Origin: Bacteroidales bacterium
GTDB lineage: Bacteria; Bacteroidota; Bacteroidia; Bacteroidales; JAOZQN01
Direction: 5' to 3'
DNA: 44,140 bases
Assembly (NCBI GenBank): GCA_029932195.1
Contig: JAOZQN010000001.1
Span: 10,595-54,734, forward strand
Shown: positions 32,094-41,014 of the stretch, piece by piece
Layout: each line of letters begins with the position of its first letter
How positions within the stretch are numbered: position 1 is the first letter of the stretch
Position numbers and translations under genes: made by a program
Notes under the pieces: generated by a model
What the model saw: the letters and a program-made list of their open reading frames with translations, nothing else
Databases searched by the model: none
What the model was told of the DNA's origin: nothing

Positions 32094-34742
32094 ATGACCG
32101 ACGAACAAATTTTAAAGAAATTAGAAAAACAATTAAATATTAAATTTGAAAAAGTTAATAAGATAAATCTTTTTGATAAAAAACCATGTTTTGAAATTAA
32201 TAATGGTAATATTACAGGTCTTCTTATCAGAAATGTAATTATTGAAGATTTAAGTTTGATAAGTAAATTGGTTAATTTAGAAGAACTTTATTTGTCAGAT
32301 AATCAAATAAAAAACATTTCAGATTTAAAAATTTTAAAAAATATTTCAGAACTTGATTTGTCAAATAATCAAATAAAAGATATTTCTATTTTACAAAAAT
32401 TGGAAAAAATTACATTACTTGATTTGTCAAATAATCAAATAAAAGATATTTCTTTTTTAGAAAATTTAAAAAAGATCGAAGTTCTTTTTTTATCAGATAA
32501 TCAAATAAAAGATATTTCGGTTTTGCAAAATTTGAAAAATCTTATGGTATTTTATTTGTCAGATAATCAAATAAAAAACATTTCAGATTTAAAAATTTTA
32601 AAAAATATTTCAGAACTTGATTTGTCAAATAATCAAATAAAAGATATTTCTTTTTTACAAAATTTAAAAAACATTAAACTTCTTGATTTATATAGTAATC
32701 AAATAAAAGATATATCAGTATTAAAAAATTTATTAAAAAAAGAAAATTCTTTTGATAAAGATTTTTTTGATTTTAATTTTAATTTAAAAAACAATCCCTT
32801 AAAAACGCCTCCTAAAGAACTTGCTGAACTTGGCAGAGATGCTATAAACGAATATTTTGAACATATAGAACTTGGTTACACCGTTTTGAAAGAGGCAAAA
32901 TTAATAATAATTGGCGAAGCTGGTGCTGGCAAAACTACTTTTGCCAAAAAACTTATAAACGCTAATGCCAAAATGCCAGAACAAAACGAAACTACACTCG
33001 GCATAGATGTTTATAATTGGCAATTTGAAACAAATTTGAATAATACAGAAAGTCCAAAATTCAATGCTAAATTGTGGGACTTCGGTGGGCAAGATATTTA
33101 TCATGGCACGCATCAGTTCTTTTTTAGTCAAAAATCGCTTTACATTTTAATTTCTGATGCTCGAGACCAAAGAACAGATTTTAATTATTGGCTAAATACG
33201 GTGGAACAATTAACGGGAGAGAATAGTATTCTTCTGGTTTTGTTTAACAAAAGAGAAGGACGAAATTGGAAATTAGAAGATGAATACGGATTAAATAGAC
33301 GTTTTGAAGGAATGATAAAAAAAGTTATTTCAATAGATTTATCAAATATAGATGAAATACCGCATTTGCAACAGCAAATACAAAAAGAAATAACAAATTT
33401 GCCACAAATAGATTATCGCTTACCAACAACTTGGGTAAATATTCGCAAAGAACTTAGCAAGCTGACAGACAGATATATTAGCTACGAAAAATTTAGAGAT
33501 ATTTGTAATCAAAATAATATAACAAATCCCAAAGTTATAGAAATTATTAGCAAATTATTTACAAATATAGGCGTTTTTACTCATTTTATAGAAGAAGAAA
33601 CAAATTTGCAAGATATAATATTTCTTGATTCTAATTGGCTTACAAAAACAGTTTATTCATTGTTAGACAATCAGATAGTAATAGAAAATAAAGGAAAAAT
33701 TACACGCACAGAAGTAAATCAAATATTAAAAACAGAAGAATTATATTTTGATGTAGATAAATTTATAGAACTATTAAAAAAATTTAGTTTAATATATAAA
33801 ATAAATGGTAGTCAAAATTATATTGTTCCATACCATTTGAAAGCCGGGCAGCCTTACAAAAAATGGAAATATATAGATGACAAAAATGTTTATATTTTTC
33901 GTTATTTATTTGATAATTATATGCCAAAAGGAATTATGGTAAAACTTATTGTTGCTTTGCATCAATATATTTACGACCACGAACTTGTGTGGGCAAGAGG
34001 TGTAAATATCTCTAATTCAGTGAATAAACCCGATACTTTTGCGGAAATTATAGAAACTTATGGACGAGAAAATCGTTTTGATATAAGAATTTATGGTAAA
34101 AATCAAAAAGACCTTTTGCAAATAATAATTTATCATTTCGATAAAATATTAAAACCATTCACAAAACTAACTCACGAAAAAGAAGTGCCATGCAATTGTG
34201 AGACTTGCATTACAAGTGATAATCCACATTTTTTTAAATATAAGTCTTTGTTAAAACGAAAAGAAAAAGGAAAAACTACAATTGAATGTGATAAAAGTTT
34301 TGAAGATACTAATATAAAAGAATTGCTTGAAGGAATTGATTTTTCGGAACTGCGAAGTTTATTAATAAATAAAAAATTTGAGGAATTTAAACAACAAATA
34401 TCTCAACGCTTTTCCGATATTTCGTATCAAATACATAAAAAGACTGTTTCGGAAAGTTTTTTTCATAGCAATTTTCATACTATTTTAGCAGAGAATGGTT
34501 TAAAACCAATTTCAGAAGAAAGCACAAACGACGGCAGAATAGATTTACACCTTTCTATTGATAAAACAAAATATTTGTTTGAACTAAAATTAAAAGAAAG
34601 CAAAGATGACGGTATGAAACAAATTCATGAAAAAAAATATTATAACAAATTTTTGGGACAGTTCGATAAAATAATCTTAATAGCTATTAGTTTTAGCACA
34701 AAAACACGAAATATAGATAAAATAGAATATGAAATTTTATAA
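32094..34742 (+). CDS. LRR-Roc-COR protein with C-terminal PD-(D/E)XK nuclease domain
   Basis: A Roco protein of about 882 residues. Seven near-identical 22-residue leucine-rich repeats at about 65-220 (consensus LDLSNNQIKDISxLxxLxxI), a Roc GTPase with P-loop GEAGAGKT at 274-281, TTLGIDV, WDFGGQDIYHGTHQFFF and NKRE, and a COR region (LPTTWVNIRKEL, FLDSNWLTKTVYSLLDNQIV). Next is CNCETC plus a later Cys. C-terminal from about 785: SFFHSNFHTILAENG, GRIDLHLSI (Asp817), YLFELKLKES (Glu830-x-Lys832), then QIHEKKYYNKF, matching the PDDEXK_9 nuclease group. I start at the ATG aligned with the Roco protein at 18480; a TTG lies four codons upstream. Suggested role: GTPase-gated nuclease for conflict or phage defence, inference. 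Confidence 0.88.
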   Translation: MTDEQILKKLEKQLNIKFEKVNKINLFDKKPCFEINNGNITGLLIRNVIIEDLSLISKLVNLEELYLSDNQIKNISDLKILKNISELDLSNNQIKDISILQKLEKITLLDLSNNQIKDISFLENLKKIEVLFLSDNQIKDISVLQNLKNLMVFYLSDNQIKNISDLKILKNISELDLSNNQIKDISFLQNLKNIKLLDLYSNQIKDISVLKNLLKKENSFDKDFFDFNFNLKNNPLKTPPKELAELGRDAINEYFEHIELGYTVLKEAKLIIIGEAGAGKTTFAKKLINANAKMPEQNETTLGIDVYNWQFETNLNNTESPKFNAKLWDFGGQDIYHGTHQFFFSQKSLYILISDARDQRTDFNYWLNTVEQLTGENSILLVLFNKREGRNWKLEDEYGLNRRFEGMIKKVISIDLSNIDEIPHLQQQIQKEITNLPQIDYRLPTTWVNIRKELSKLTDRYISYEKFRDICNQNNITNPKVIEIISKLFTNIGVFTHFIEEETNLQDIIFLDSNWLTKTVYSLLDNQIVIENKGKITRTEVNQILKTEELYFDVDKFIELLKKFSLIYKINGSQNYIVPYHLKAGQPYKKWKYIDDKNVYIFRYLFDNYMPKGIMVKLIVALHQYIYDHELVWARGVNISNSVNKPDTFAEIIETYGRENRFDIRIYGKNQKDLLQIIIYHFDKILKPFTKLTHEKEVPCNCETCITSDNPHFFKYKSLLKRKEKGKTTIECDKSFEDTNIKELLEGIDFSELRSLLINKKFEEFKQQISQRFSDISYQIHKKTVSESFFHSNFHTILAENGLKPISEESTNDGRIDLHLSIDKTKYLFELKLKESKDDGMKQIHEKKYYNKFLGQFDKIILIAISFSTKTRNIDKIEYEIL
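32287..32651 (+). repeat. Tandem 66-bp LRR-coding repeats with a 101-bp exact duplication
   Basis: The LRR array repeats with a 66-bp period. Bases 32287-32387 are identical to 32551-32651, an offset of 264 bp or exactly four units. Synonymous positions are also conserved, which points to recent duplication or gene conversion within the array and not only selection on the protein. Confidence 0.9.
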
Positions 34743-34843
34743 TATTTCAATGTTTTATTTTATGATTGACAAAACACTTGCCAACGTGCTTTTCTACACT
34801 TGACAACGTAAATCTTTTAAATATTTTATTAAAAATAAAAAAC

Positions 34844-37081
34844 ATGAAAAAATTTCTGAAAACAACATTAGTAATTGTAATCCTTGCTGCAATATCTGTA
34901 GGTGGATATTATATTTATAAAACATTTTTCCAAAGTAAAGGAAGCATGGACGCATTTGCTGCAGTGCCAGAAGATGCAATTTTTATTGTGGAAACCACCG
35001 ATTTAATGAAGGCGTGGACAGATATTAGCGAAAGTGATTTATGGAAATATTTAATGCAAACTTCTTATTTTGCAGATGTAAATACGGATATTGAAGGTAT
35101 AGATAAATATCTTAAATCCAACAAAATAGCAAGTGCTTTGATGCACAATCGTAAACTCATAATGTCGGCACACATGATTTCGGCTGTTGGCTGGGATTTT
35201 CTTTTCACAATAGACCTGAAAGATGCAGCAGGAACAGTTGGTTCTTTGGAGGCTGCAATGGGTTTTATTGATGGCTACACTGTTGATAAAAAACAATATA
35301 AGGCAAAATATGACAAAAAAGATTTTGAGATTATCCAGCTCACAAATGAGGAGGATAAAGACGATATAATATTCTTGTCATTTGTTGATAATGTGATACT
35401 TGTGAGTTTTAATGGAGTAATTATAGAACGAGCAATTAATCAACGAAATGATAATCATTGGGATAAAAATGTTAAATTTCAGGAAGTTATGTCGGAGCTT
35501 GGTCCACGAAAATTATTTAAAATTTATTTTAACTTTTCACTTTTAGATAGTTTTTCAAAAAGTTTTCTTACCGAAGAGGACGAAACCATGAAAATGATGT
35601 CAAAATCGCTATCTTTTGCAATATTTGACCTCAATTTAAAAGGCACAAAATTAAATTTTGAAGGACTTGCAAATATTGACAGTGTAGCCTCTTATGTTAA
35701 AGCACTTGGCAGTGTAGAGCCAGGAAAAATTCGTGCTTATGAAATTCTATCAGACCAAACAGCGGCTTACGTATCAATTTGTTTTTCCAGTTTTAACGTA
35801 TTCCATAATAAGCTGTTAGACCAATACAGGAGTGATAGCCCCGAAGACGTGGAGGAAATTGAAGGCTATATTTCTAAAATGAACAAATTGTTAAATATTG
35901 ATATTGATAAAGATTTATTTGGTTGGATTGGACAAGAAATTGCCTTGTTCAAAATAAGACCAATGTCGTCGGAATCTCGTGAGGAAGACGTAGTTATTGC
36001 CATAAATGCTACTGATATTGACAATGCAAAAGCTGGTTTAGACCACATCACACGTCAAGTGCGTCGCAGAACGGGAGTAAAATTTGACGAAATTGATTAT
36101 AAAAATTTCCAAATAAATCATCTTGCAGAAAAAGGACTTATCAACATTATTCTTGGCAAATTAATGAAAGATATTGACAAACCGTATTTTACTTATATTG
36201 AGGATTATGTGATTTTTAGCAATTCGCTCGGAACAATTATGCAAGTTATTGATGATTATATTGCTGGAAAAACTTTATCGCATAACAAAGAATTTCAAAG
36301 TTTTGTAGATAATTTTAATCCAAAAGCAAATATTTCTGTTTTTATACAAATGCCAAAAATGTATACGACACTATATTATTATACACCAGAAAAAAAACGT
36401 GCTGCATTTGACGAAAATAAAGAAATGATTTTGAGTTTTGCACGAATTGGTTTTCAGCTTACAAGCGATGGTAAAATGTTCAAAACCAGATTACTTGCCG
36501 AATACGACGAAAATGCTCTTGTAGATGACGAAGTAAGTAAACTTTTGAAGGATACAGATAAAGATTTATTTAACGAAGAGCTTGATTCTATGAGTTTTAA
36601 AGCAGCAATTCCAATTGGATATTTAGAAACAGACGGGAAATATAAAGAATATTTTGACGAAGACAGCACAGAAGTAAAACTTGAAGGTTCTATTGTAGAT
36701 AATCAGATAAATGGCTTATGGAGAACTTTTTATAAAAATGGAAATCTTCGTAGTTCTGTAAATTACAAAGACGGCAAAGTGGAAGGAATAGCTTATTTTT
36801 ATTACAACGATAAAGTAAATTCTAAAAAAGCAGAAGTTACTTACGAAAACGACCAAATAATTGACTTTTATTTAGAGTTTTATGATAATGGTGCTCAAAA
36901 ATCAAAAATTGAATATGAAAATGGAGAAATGCACGGAGACGCAGAATTTTATTACCGAACAGGCAGACTAAAAATCGCAGGAAAATATAAAAAAGGTAAA
37001 AAAGATGGCAAATGGAAATATCATAACGAGGCAGGTGAAGTGATAAAAAAAGAAAAATATAATAAAGGTGAGTTGAAATAA
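34844..37081 (+). CDS. DUF3352-like membrane-anchored protein with YwqK/MORN-type C-terminal repeats
   Basis: A 745-residue protein with an N-terminal signal anchor (MKKFLKTTLVIVILAAISVGGYYIYKTFF). Most of it resembles the DUF3352 family: AFAAVPEDAIFIVET near the start, later KDLFGWIGQEIALFKI, DYVIFSNSLGTIMQVIDDYIAGKT and a beta-rich core, exposed outside the membrane. From about residue 595 there are MORN-variant repeats of the YwqK kind (INGLWRTFYKNGNLRSSVNY, VEGIAYFYYNDK, DFYLEFYDNGAQKSKIEYENGEMHGDAEFYY, KDGKWKYHNEAGEVIKKEKY). The ATG at 34844 opens the signal anchor; the frame upstream of it looks like leader. Function unknown. It lies 100 bp after the Roco-nuclease gene on the same strand, possibly read-through. 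Confidence 0.75.
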   Translation: MKKFLKTTLVIVILAAISVGGYYIYKTFFQSKGSMDAFAAVPEDAIFIVETTDLMKAWTDISESDLWKYLMQTSYFADVNTDIEGIDKYLKSNKIASALMHNRKLIMSAHMISAVGWDFLFTIDLKDAAGTVGSLEAAMGFIDGYTVDKKQYKAKYDKKDFEIIQLTNEEDKDDIIFLSFVDNVILVSFNGVIIERAINQRNDNHWDKNVKFQEVMSELGPRKLFKIYFNFSLLDSFSKSFLTEEDETMKMMSKSLSFAIFDLNLKGTKLNFEGLANIDSVASYVKALGSVEPGKIRAYEILSDQTAAYVSICFSSFNVFHNKLLDQYRSDSPEDVEEIEGYISKMNKLLNIDIDKDLFGWIGQEIALFKIRPMSSESREEDVVIAINATDIDNAKAGLDHITRQVRRRTGVKFDEIDYKNFQINHLAEKGLINIILGKLMKDIDKPYFTYIEDYVIFSNSLGTIMQVIDDYIAGKTLSHNKEFQSFVDNFNPKANISVFIQMPKMYTTLYYYTPEKKRAAFDENKEMILSFARIGFQLTSDGKMFKTRLLAEYDENALVDDEVSKLLKDTDKDLFNEELDSMSFKAAIPIGYLETDGKYKEYFDEDSTEVKLEGSIVDNQINGLWRTFYKNGNLRSSVNYKDGKVEGIAYFYYNDKVNSKKAEVTYENDQIIDFYLEFYDNGAQKSKIEYENGEMHGDAEFYYRTGRLKIAGKYKKGKKDGKWKYHNEAGEVIKKEKYNKGELK

Positions 37082-37141
37082 TTTACGATTTAAAATTTAC
37101 GAATTACGATTGGTTTACACCAAAGTAAAAAATAAACTAAA

Positions 37142-39709
37142 ATGGAATTTATATCAGGAGCAAAATATATTAGAGCAGATTTTCATTTACACACAAAATC
37201 AGATACTGAATTTAATTATAAAAGTGAAGAAAATGATTTTGTAAAAAACTATGTTCAAAAATTAATAGAGGAAAATATTCAACTTGCGGTTATTACAAAT
37301 CACAATAAATTTGATTTAAAACAATACGATGGCTTAAGAAAAAAAGCAAAGAAAAAAGGCATTTTTCTTTTACCTGGAATTGAATTAAATATAAACGAAG
37401 GAAAAACAGGTTTACATACACTGATTGTGTTTGACAATAAAAAGTGGTTAGTTGGCAACGAGGATTTTATAAATGATTTTATTACAAAAACAGCTCCAAC
37501 AGATAATCATGATTTTAAATATAAAAACGGACTTTCTCAACATAGTTTAATTCAAACTATTGAACTTCTAAATACATTTAAAAAAAAATATTTTATTGTA
37601 TTAGCACATGTTTCGTCTGATAATGGATTATTAAAAGAAGTGAATGGGAAAAAAATTGAACAGCTTGGAAAAGATCCTATTTTCAGGAAAAATGTTCTTG
37701 GATTTCAGGCAGTTAAAAATGGAGATTTTGATAATTTAAAACTATGGCTTAAAAAAAAGCTTCCTGCTTTTGTTGAAGGTTCTGACCCTAAAAGTATTGA
37801 ACAAATAGGAAAAGGAAAGAAATGCTACCTAAAATTAAGCGATTTGAATTTTGATGCTGTTAAATTTGCTTTGCAATATCACGAGAGTAGAGTTGTCCGA
37901 GAAATTCCAAAACAACAAAACGCTTATATTAAATCGGTTGAGTATGTTGGAGGCAAACTTGATGGTAAAATAATCCACCTAAGTCCATCAATGAATAATA
38001 TTATTGGGATACGAGGAAGTGGAAAATCATCAATTTTGGAAACTATACGGTATGCTTTGAATATTAACTTAGATAAGAAAATTACTGCAGACGAGAATTA
38101 TAAAAATTCAATTATAAATAAAACTCTTGGAGGAGGTGGCAAAATTTTACTTAAAATACAAAATAATAATAATATTTATAATATTGAAAAAGGAACAACT
38201 GGAATAGCAAGATGCATTGAAAAACCCGACTTAAATATAAAATCATTAATAAAAAGTTTTTATTTTGGACAAAAAGACTTATCAAGAATAGGTGAGACAA
38301 AACAAAGTAATAAAGAATTTATATATCGTATAATTGGGAAAATTGATAATGATCAAAAACTAAAATCTGATGAGATTTCAAATAAAATAAGAGCGTTATT
38401 ATCAAAAATTATTCAAATTGAAAAAAAGATAGAAATAATACCAGATATAAAAACTCAAATTGCTGATTTAAAACAAGATATTGAAAATATAGAAAAATTT
38501 GGACTTAAAGAAAAATTAGAAAAAGAAATAAATTTTAGTCAAGATATAAATAAAATAAAATATATAAAAAAAGAAATTAAAATAACAATTAATAATTTTG
38601 AAGAGTTCTTAGATAATCAAAATGAAGATTATAATTATTTAAAAGCCTATAAATCAAAAGAAAATAAACCTTTTTTTAACGAAATTTTCACAATACTTGA
38701 TAATATTTCTATTATTCAAAATTCATTTAAAGAAAAAAAGTTAGAAATAGAAAATAAATTTTCAAAAGTAGAAAGTATAGAAAATAAATTATTGGAATTA
38801 ATCGAAAAACTAAACGAGGTATTTGCAAAAAGTCAAAGAGAAAGTAGTATTTCTGCAGAAGATATTAAAAATTATCAAGAATTTCAGACTAAATTGTCTA
38901 ATAAAAAACTTCTCCTAACAGAATTGGAAAAACTAATTCCTAAAAAAAAGTTATTAAGAAAAGAATTAAAGACAAAACTAAACGAGGTTAAAGAAAGCTG
39001 GCAAGAAGAATTTAATATTATAAAATCAAAAATAGATACAGTAAATTCAAAACAAAAAAAACTAAAAATAATTATTAAATTTAAACAAAATAAAAGAGCA
39101 ATAGAAGATTTTATTTTTAATTTTTCACATAATATAAGGAGAGAAAATATAAAAATGTTGATAAAAAACAATAATGATTTAATTGATTTATTTGAAAAAT
39201 TTGAAAATAAATCTGATTTAAAAATCAATCAAATTGATGATATAAAAAATCAATTTTATAAAAACTTACCTAATTTCCTTACTTTCCGAGTTCCAGATAC
39301 TTTTGAAATAGAATACAATAGAAAACCTTTAAAAAATCATTCTCTTGGGCAACGAGCATCTGCATTAATTGTTTTTTTATTTTCGTTACGTAACAACGAT
39401 TTAATTTTAATTGACCAACCAGAAGATGACTTAGACAGTCAAACTGTTTATAATGAAGTAATTACATTAATTAAAAACATGAAAAGCTCAACACAATTTA
39501 TTTTTGCGACACACAACCCTAATATTCCTGTATTGGGCGATTGTGAGCAAGTTTTAGCTTGCGATTATGACAATAAAAACGAAAAAATTAATATTAATTC
39601 AGGTGGTATTGATAAAAAAATAATACAACAAAAAATTATAAATATCATGGAAGGTGGTGAACAAGCTTTTGATGAACGAAAAAATAAATACACACAATGG
39701 AATCATTAG
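37142..39709 (+). CDS. PHP-domain/SMC-like ATPase (TrlF-type)
   Basis: An 855-residue protein that joins a metal-dependent PHP phosphoesterase domain to an ABC/SMC-type ATPase. PHP (about 1-220): DFHLHTKSD, VITNHNKFD, LLPGIELNI, HTLIVFD and VLAHVSSDNG are the metal-ligand motifs. ATPase: Walker A GIRGSGKSS at 289-297, a long Lys/Glu coiled coil at about 385-695, signature NHSLGQRASALIVF, Walker B LILIDQPEDDLDSQTV near 755 and the H-loop ATHNPNIPVLGD. This is the protein kind that automated annotation calls TrlF-family AAA-like ATPase. It overlaps the next gene by 13 bases, so translation is coupled. Architecture suggests a nucleic-acid-processing or defence role, which is inference. Confidence 0.88.
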   Translation: MEFISGAKYIRADFHLHTKSDTEFNYKSEENDFVKNYVQKLIEENIQLAVITNHNKFDLKQYDGLRKKAKKKGIFLLPGIELNINEGKTGLHTLIVFDNKKWLVGNEDFINDFITKTAPTDNHDFKYKNGLSQHSLIQTIELLNTFKKKYFIVLAHVSSDNGLLKEVNGKKIEQLGKDPIFRKNVLGFQAVKNGDFDNLKLWLKKKLPAFVEGSDPKSIEQIGKGKKCYLKLSDLNFDAVKFALQYHESRVVREIPKQQNAYIKSVEYVGGKLDGKIIHLSPSMNNIIGIRGSGKSSILETIRYALNINLDKKITADENYKNSIINKTLGGGGKILLKIQNNNNIYNIEKGTTGIARCIEKPDLNIKSLIKSFYFGQKDLSRIGETKQSNKEFIYRIIGKIDNDQKLKSDEISNKIRALLSKIIQIEKKIEIIPDIKTQIADLKQDIENIEKFGLKEKLEKEINFSQDINKIKYIKKEIKITINNFEEFLDNQNEDYNYLKAYKSKENKPFFNEIFTILDNISIIQNSFKEKKLEIENKFSKVESIENKLLELIEKLNEVFAKSQRESSISAEDIKNYQEFQTKLSNKKLLLTELEKLIPKKKLLRKELKTKLNEVKESWQEEFNIIKSKIDTVNSKQKKLKIIIKFKQNKRAIEDFIFNFSHNIRRENIKMLIKNNNDLIDLFEKFENKSDLKINQIDDIKNQFYKNLPNFLTFRVPDTFEIEYNRKPLKNHSLGQRASALIVFLFSLRNNDLILIDQPEDDLDSQTVYNEVITLIKNMKSSTQFIFATHNPNIPVLGDCEQVLACDYDNKNEKININSGGIDKKIIQQKIINIMEGGEQAFDERKNKYTQWNH

Positions 39710-40929
39710 AATTATTAGAAATAATACAAAAAGGTGAAAATAGTTATGTTCAATTTAAAAGAAGAGTAAAAGATGCTCATTCTATTTCTCAAGAAATGTC
39801 GGCATTTGCAAATTACAAAGGAGGAACAATTATTATTGGAGTGGAGGATAAAACAGGAGAATTAAATGGTTTGACTTTTGCCGAAATAAATGAAAATAAT
39901 AAAACTCTGTCAAATGCGGCAAGTGATAATGTAAAACCAAGTTTATTTATTCATACAGAACAAGTTACAATAAATAATCATACACTTATTGTTGCAAAAA
40001 TACCAGAAGGAATAAATAAACCTTACAAAGACAAAAAAGGAGCTATTTGGTTAAAAAATGGCTCAGACAAAAGACGAGTTACTTCTAATGAGGAACTTGC
40101 AAGATTATTACAAGACAGTAAAAATATTTATGCCGATGAGCAAATAATTATAAATTCTTCTATAAATGATATAGACTATCATAATGTAAAATATTTTATT
40201 TTACAATCTAACCGAAATGATTTTGAAGATATTATAAATAAAATTGAAACTGAAATAACTCCATACAGTTTAAAAAAACACGAACTTGACAATTTTTTAG
40301 AACGAATAAAATTTAATCAACCAATTGTAAAATTGCTTAATAATTTACGAATTTTAGCAAATAATGAATTTACTTTAGCCGGTTTATTATTATTTTCGGA
40401 TAAAACACAATACTATCGTCCTATGTTTACCATAGATTGTGTTACTTTTCCTGAAAATACAACATCTGTAAATACATATTCCGATACAGAAAATCTCACT
40501 GGAAATTATTATGATATTTTTGAAGCAACAATGAATTTTGTAAAAAGAAACCTCAAAAAAATCCCTTCAAATAAAGGTTTTAATAGTAATGCAAAAACTG
40601 AAATTCCCCTTGAAGTATTTGAAGAACTTATTATTAATGCCCTTATTCATCGAAATTATTTTATCAATTCAACAATTAAAATTTTCATATTTCCAAATAG
40701 AATAGAAATAATAAGTCCAGGAGTTTTGCCAAATTCTTTAACTATAGAAAATATTTTAAGTGGCATTGCAATACAAAGAAATCCTAATTTACATTCATTA
40801 GCAAAATATATACTACCATACAAAGGATATGGAAGTGGTATTAAAAGAGCTATAAATTTATATCCCGAGATTGAATTTGAAAATAATTTATCAAAAGAAC
40901 AATTTGTTGCAACAATAAAGCGAAGATAA
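39697..40929 (+). CDS. AlbA_2/Schlafen-type ATP-binding protein
   Basis: A 410-residue protein. An AlbA_2 (divergent AAA/Schlafen-like) domain at about 10-140: ESYVQF-like ENSYVQFKRRV, SQEMSAFANYKGGTIIIGVED, VTINNHTLIVAKIPEG, NKPYKDKKGAIWLKNGSDKRRVTSNEE. A long linker is followed by a C-terminal GHKL-like (HATPase_c_4) domain from about 300: EIPLEVFEELIINALIHRNY, IKIFIFPNRIEIISPGVLP and the Gly-rich KGYGSGIKRAI. Its ATG lies within the end of the PHP-ATPase gene (13-base overlap), so the two form one translational unit. Members are often annotated as transcriptional regulators or helix-turn-helix proteins; in mobile or defence loci they sit beside ATPases. Exact role here unknown. Confidence 0.88.
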   Translation: MESLELLEIIQKGENSYVQFKRRVKDAHSISQEMSAFANYKGGTIIIGVEDKTGELNGLTFAEINENNKTLSNAASDNVKPSLFIHTEQVTINNHTLIVAKIPEGINKPYKDKKGAIWLKNGSDKRRVTSNEELARLLQDSKNIYADEQIIINSSINDIDYHNVKYFILQSNRNDFEDIINKIETEITPYSLKKHELDNFLERIKFNQPIVKLLNNLRILANNEFTLAGLLLFSDKTQYYRPMFTIDCVTFPENTTSVNTYSDTENLTGNYYDIFEATMNFVKRNLKKIPSNKGFNSNAKTEIPLEVFEELIINALIHRNYFINSTIKIFIFPNRIEIISPGVLPNSLTIENILSGIAIQRNPNLHSLAKYILPYKGYGSGIKRAINLYPEIEFENNLSKEQFVATIKRR

Positions 40930-41014
40930 AATAAACATCTTGTTACTTATTCAAAACTTTACTTAATATAAATATTCATTTTACTCTTAATCAAATACTT
41001 AAACCCAAATTTTT

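Noticed and set aside
32287-32660. CRISPR-like tandem repeats
   Set aside because: The 66-bp periodicity is in frame and encodes leucine-rich repeats; there are no unique spacers and no cas genes.
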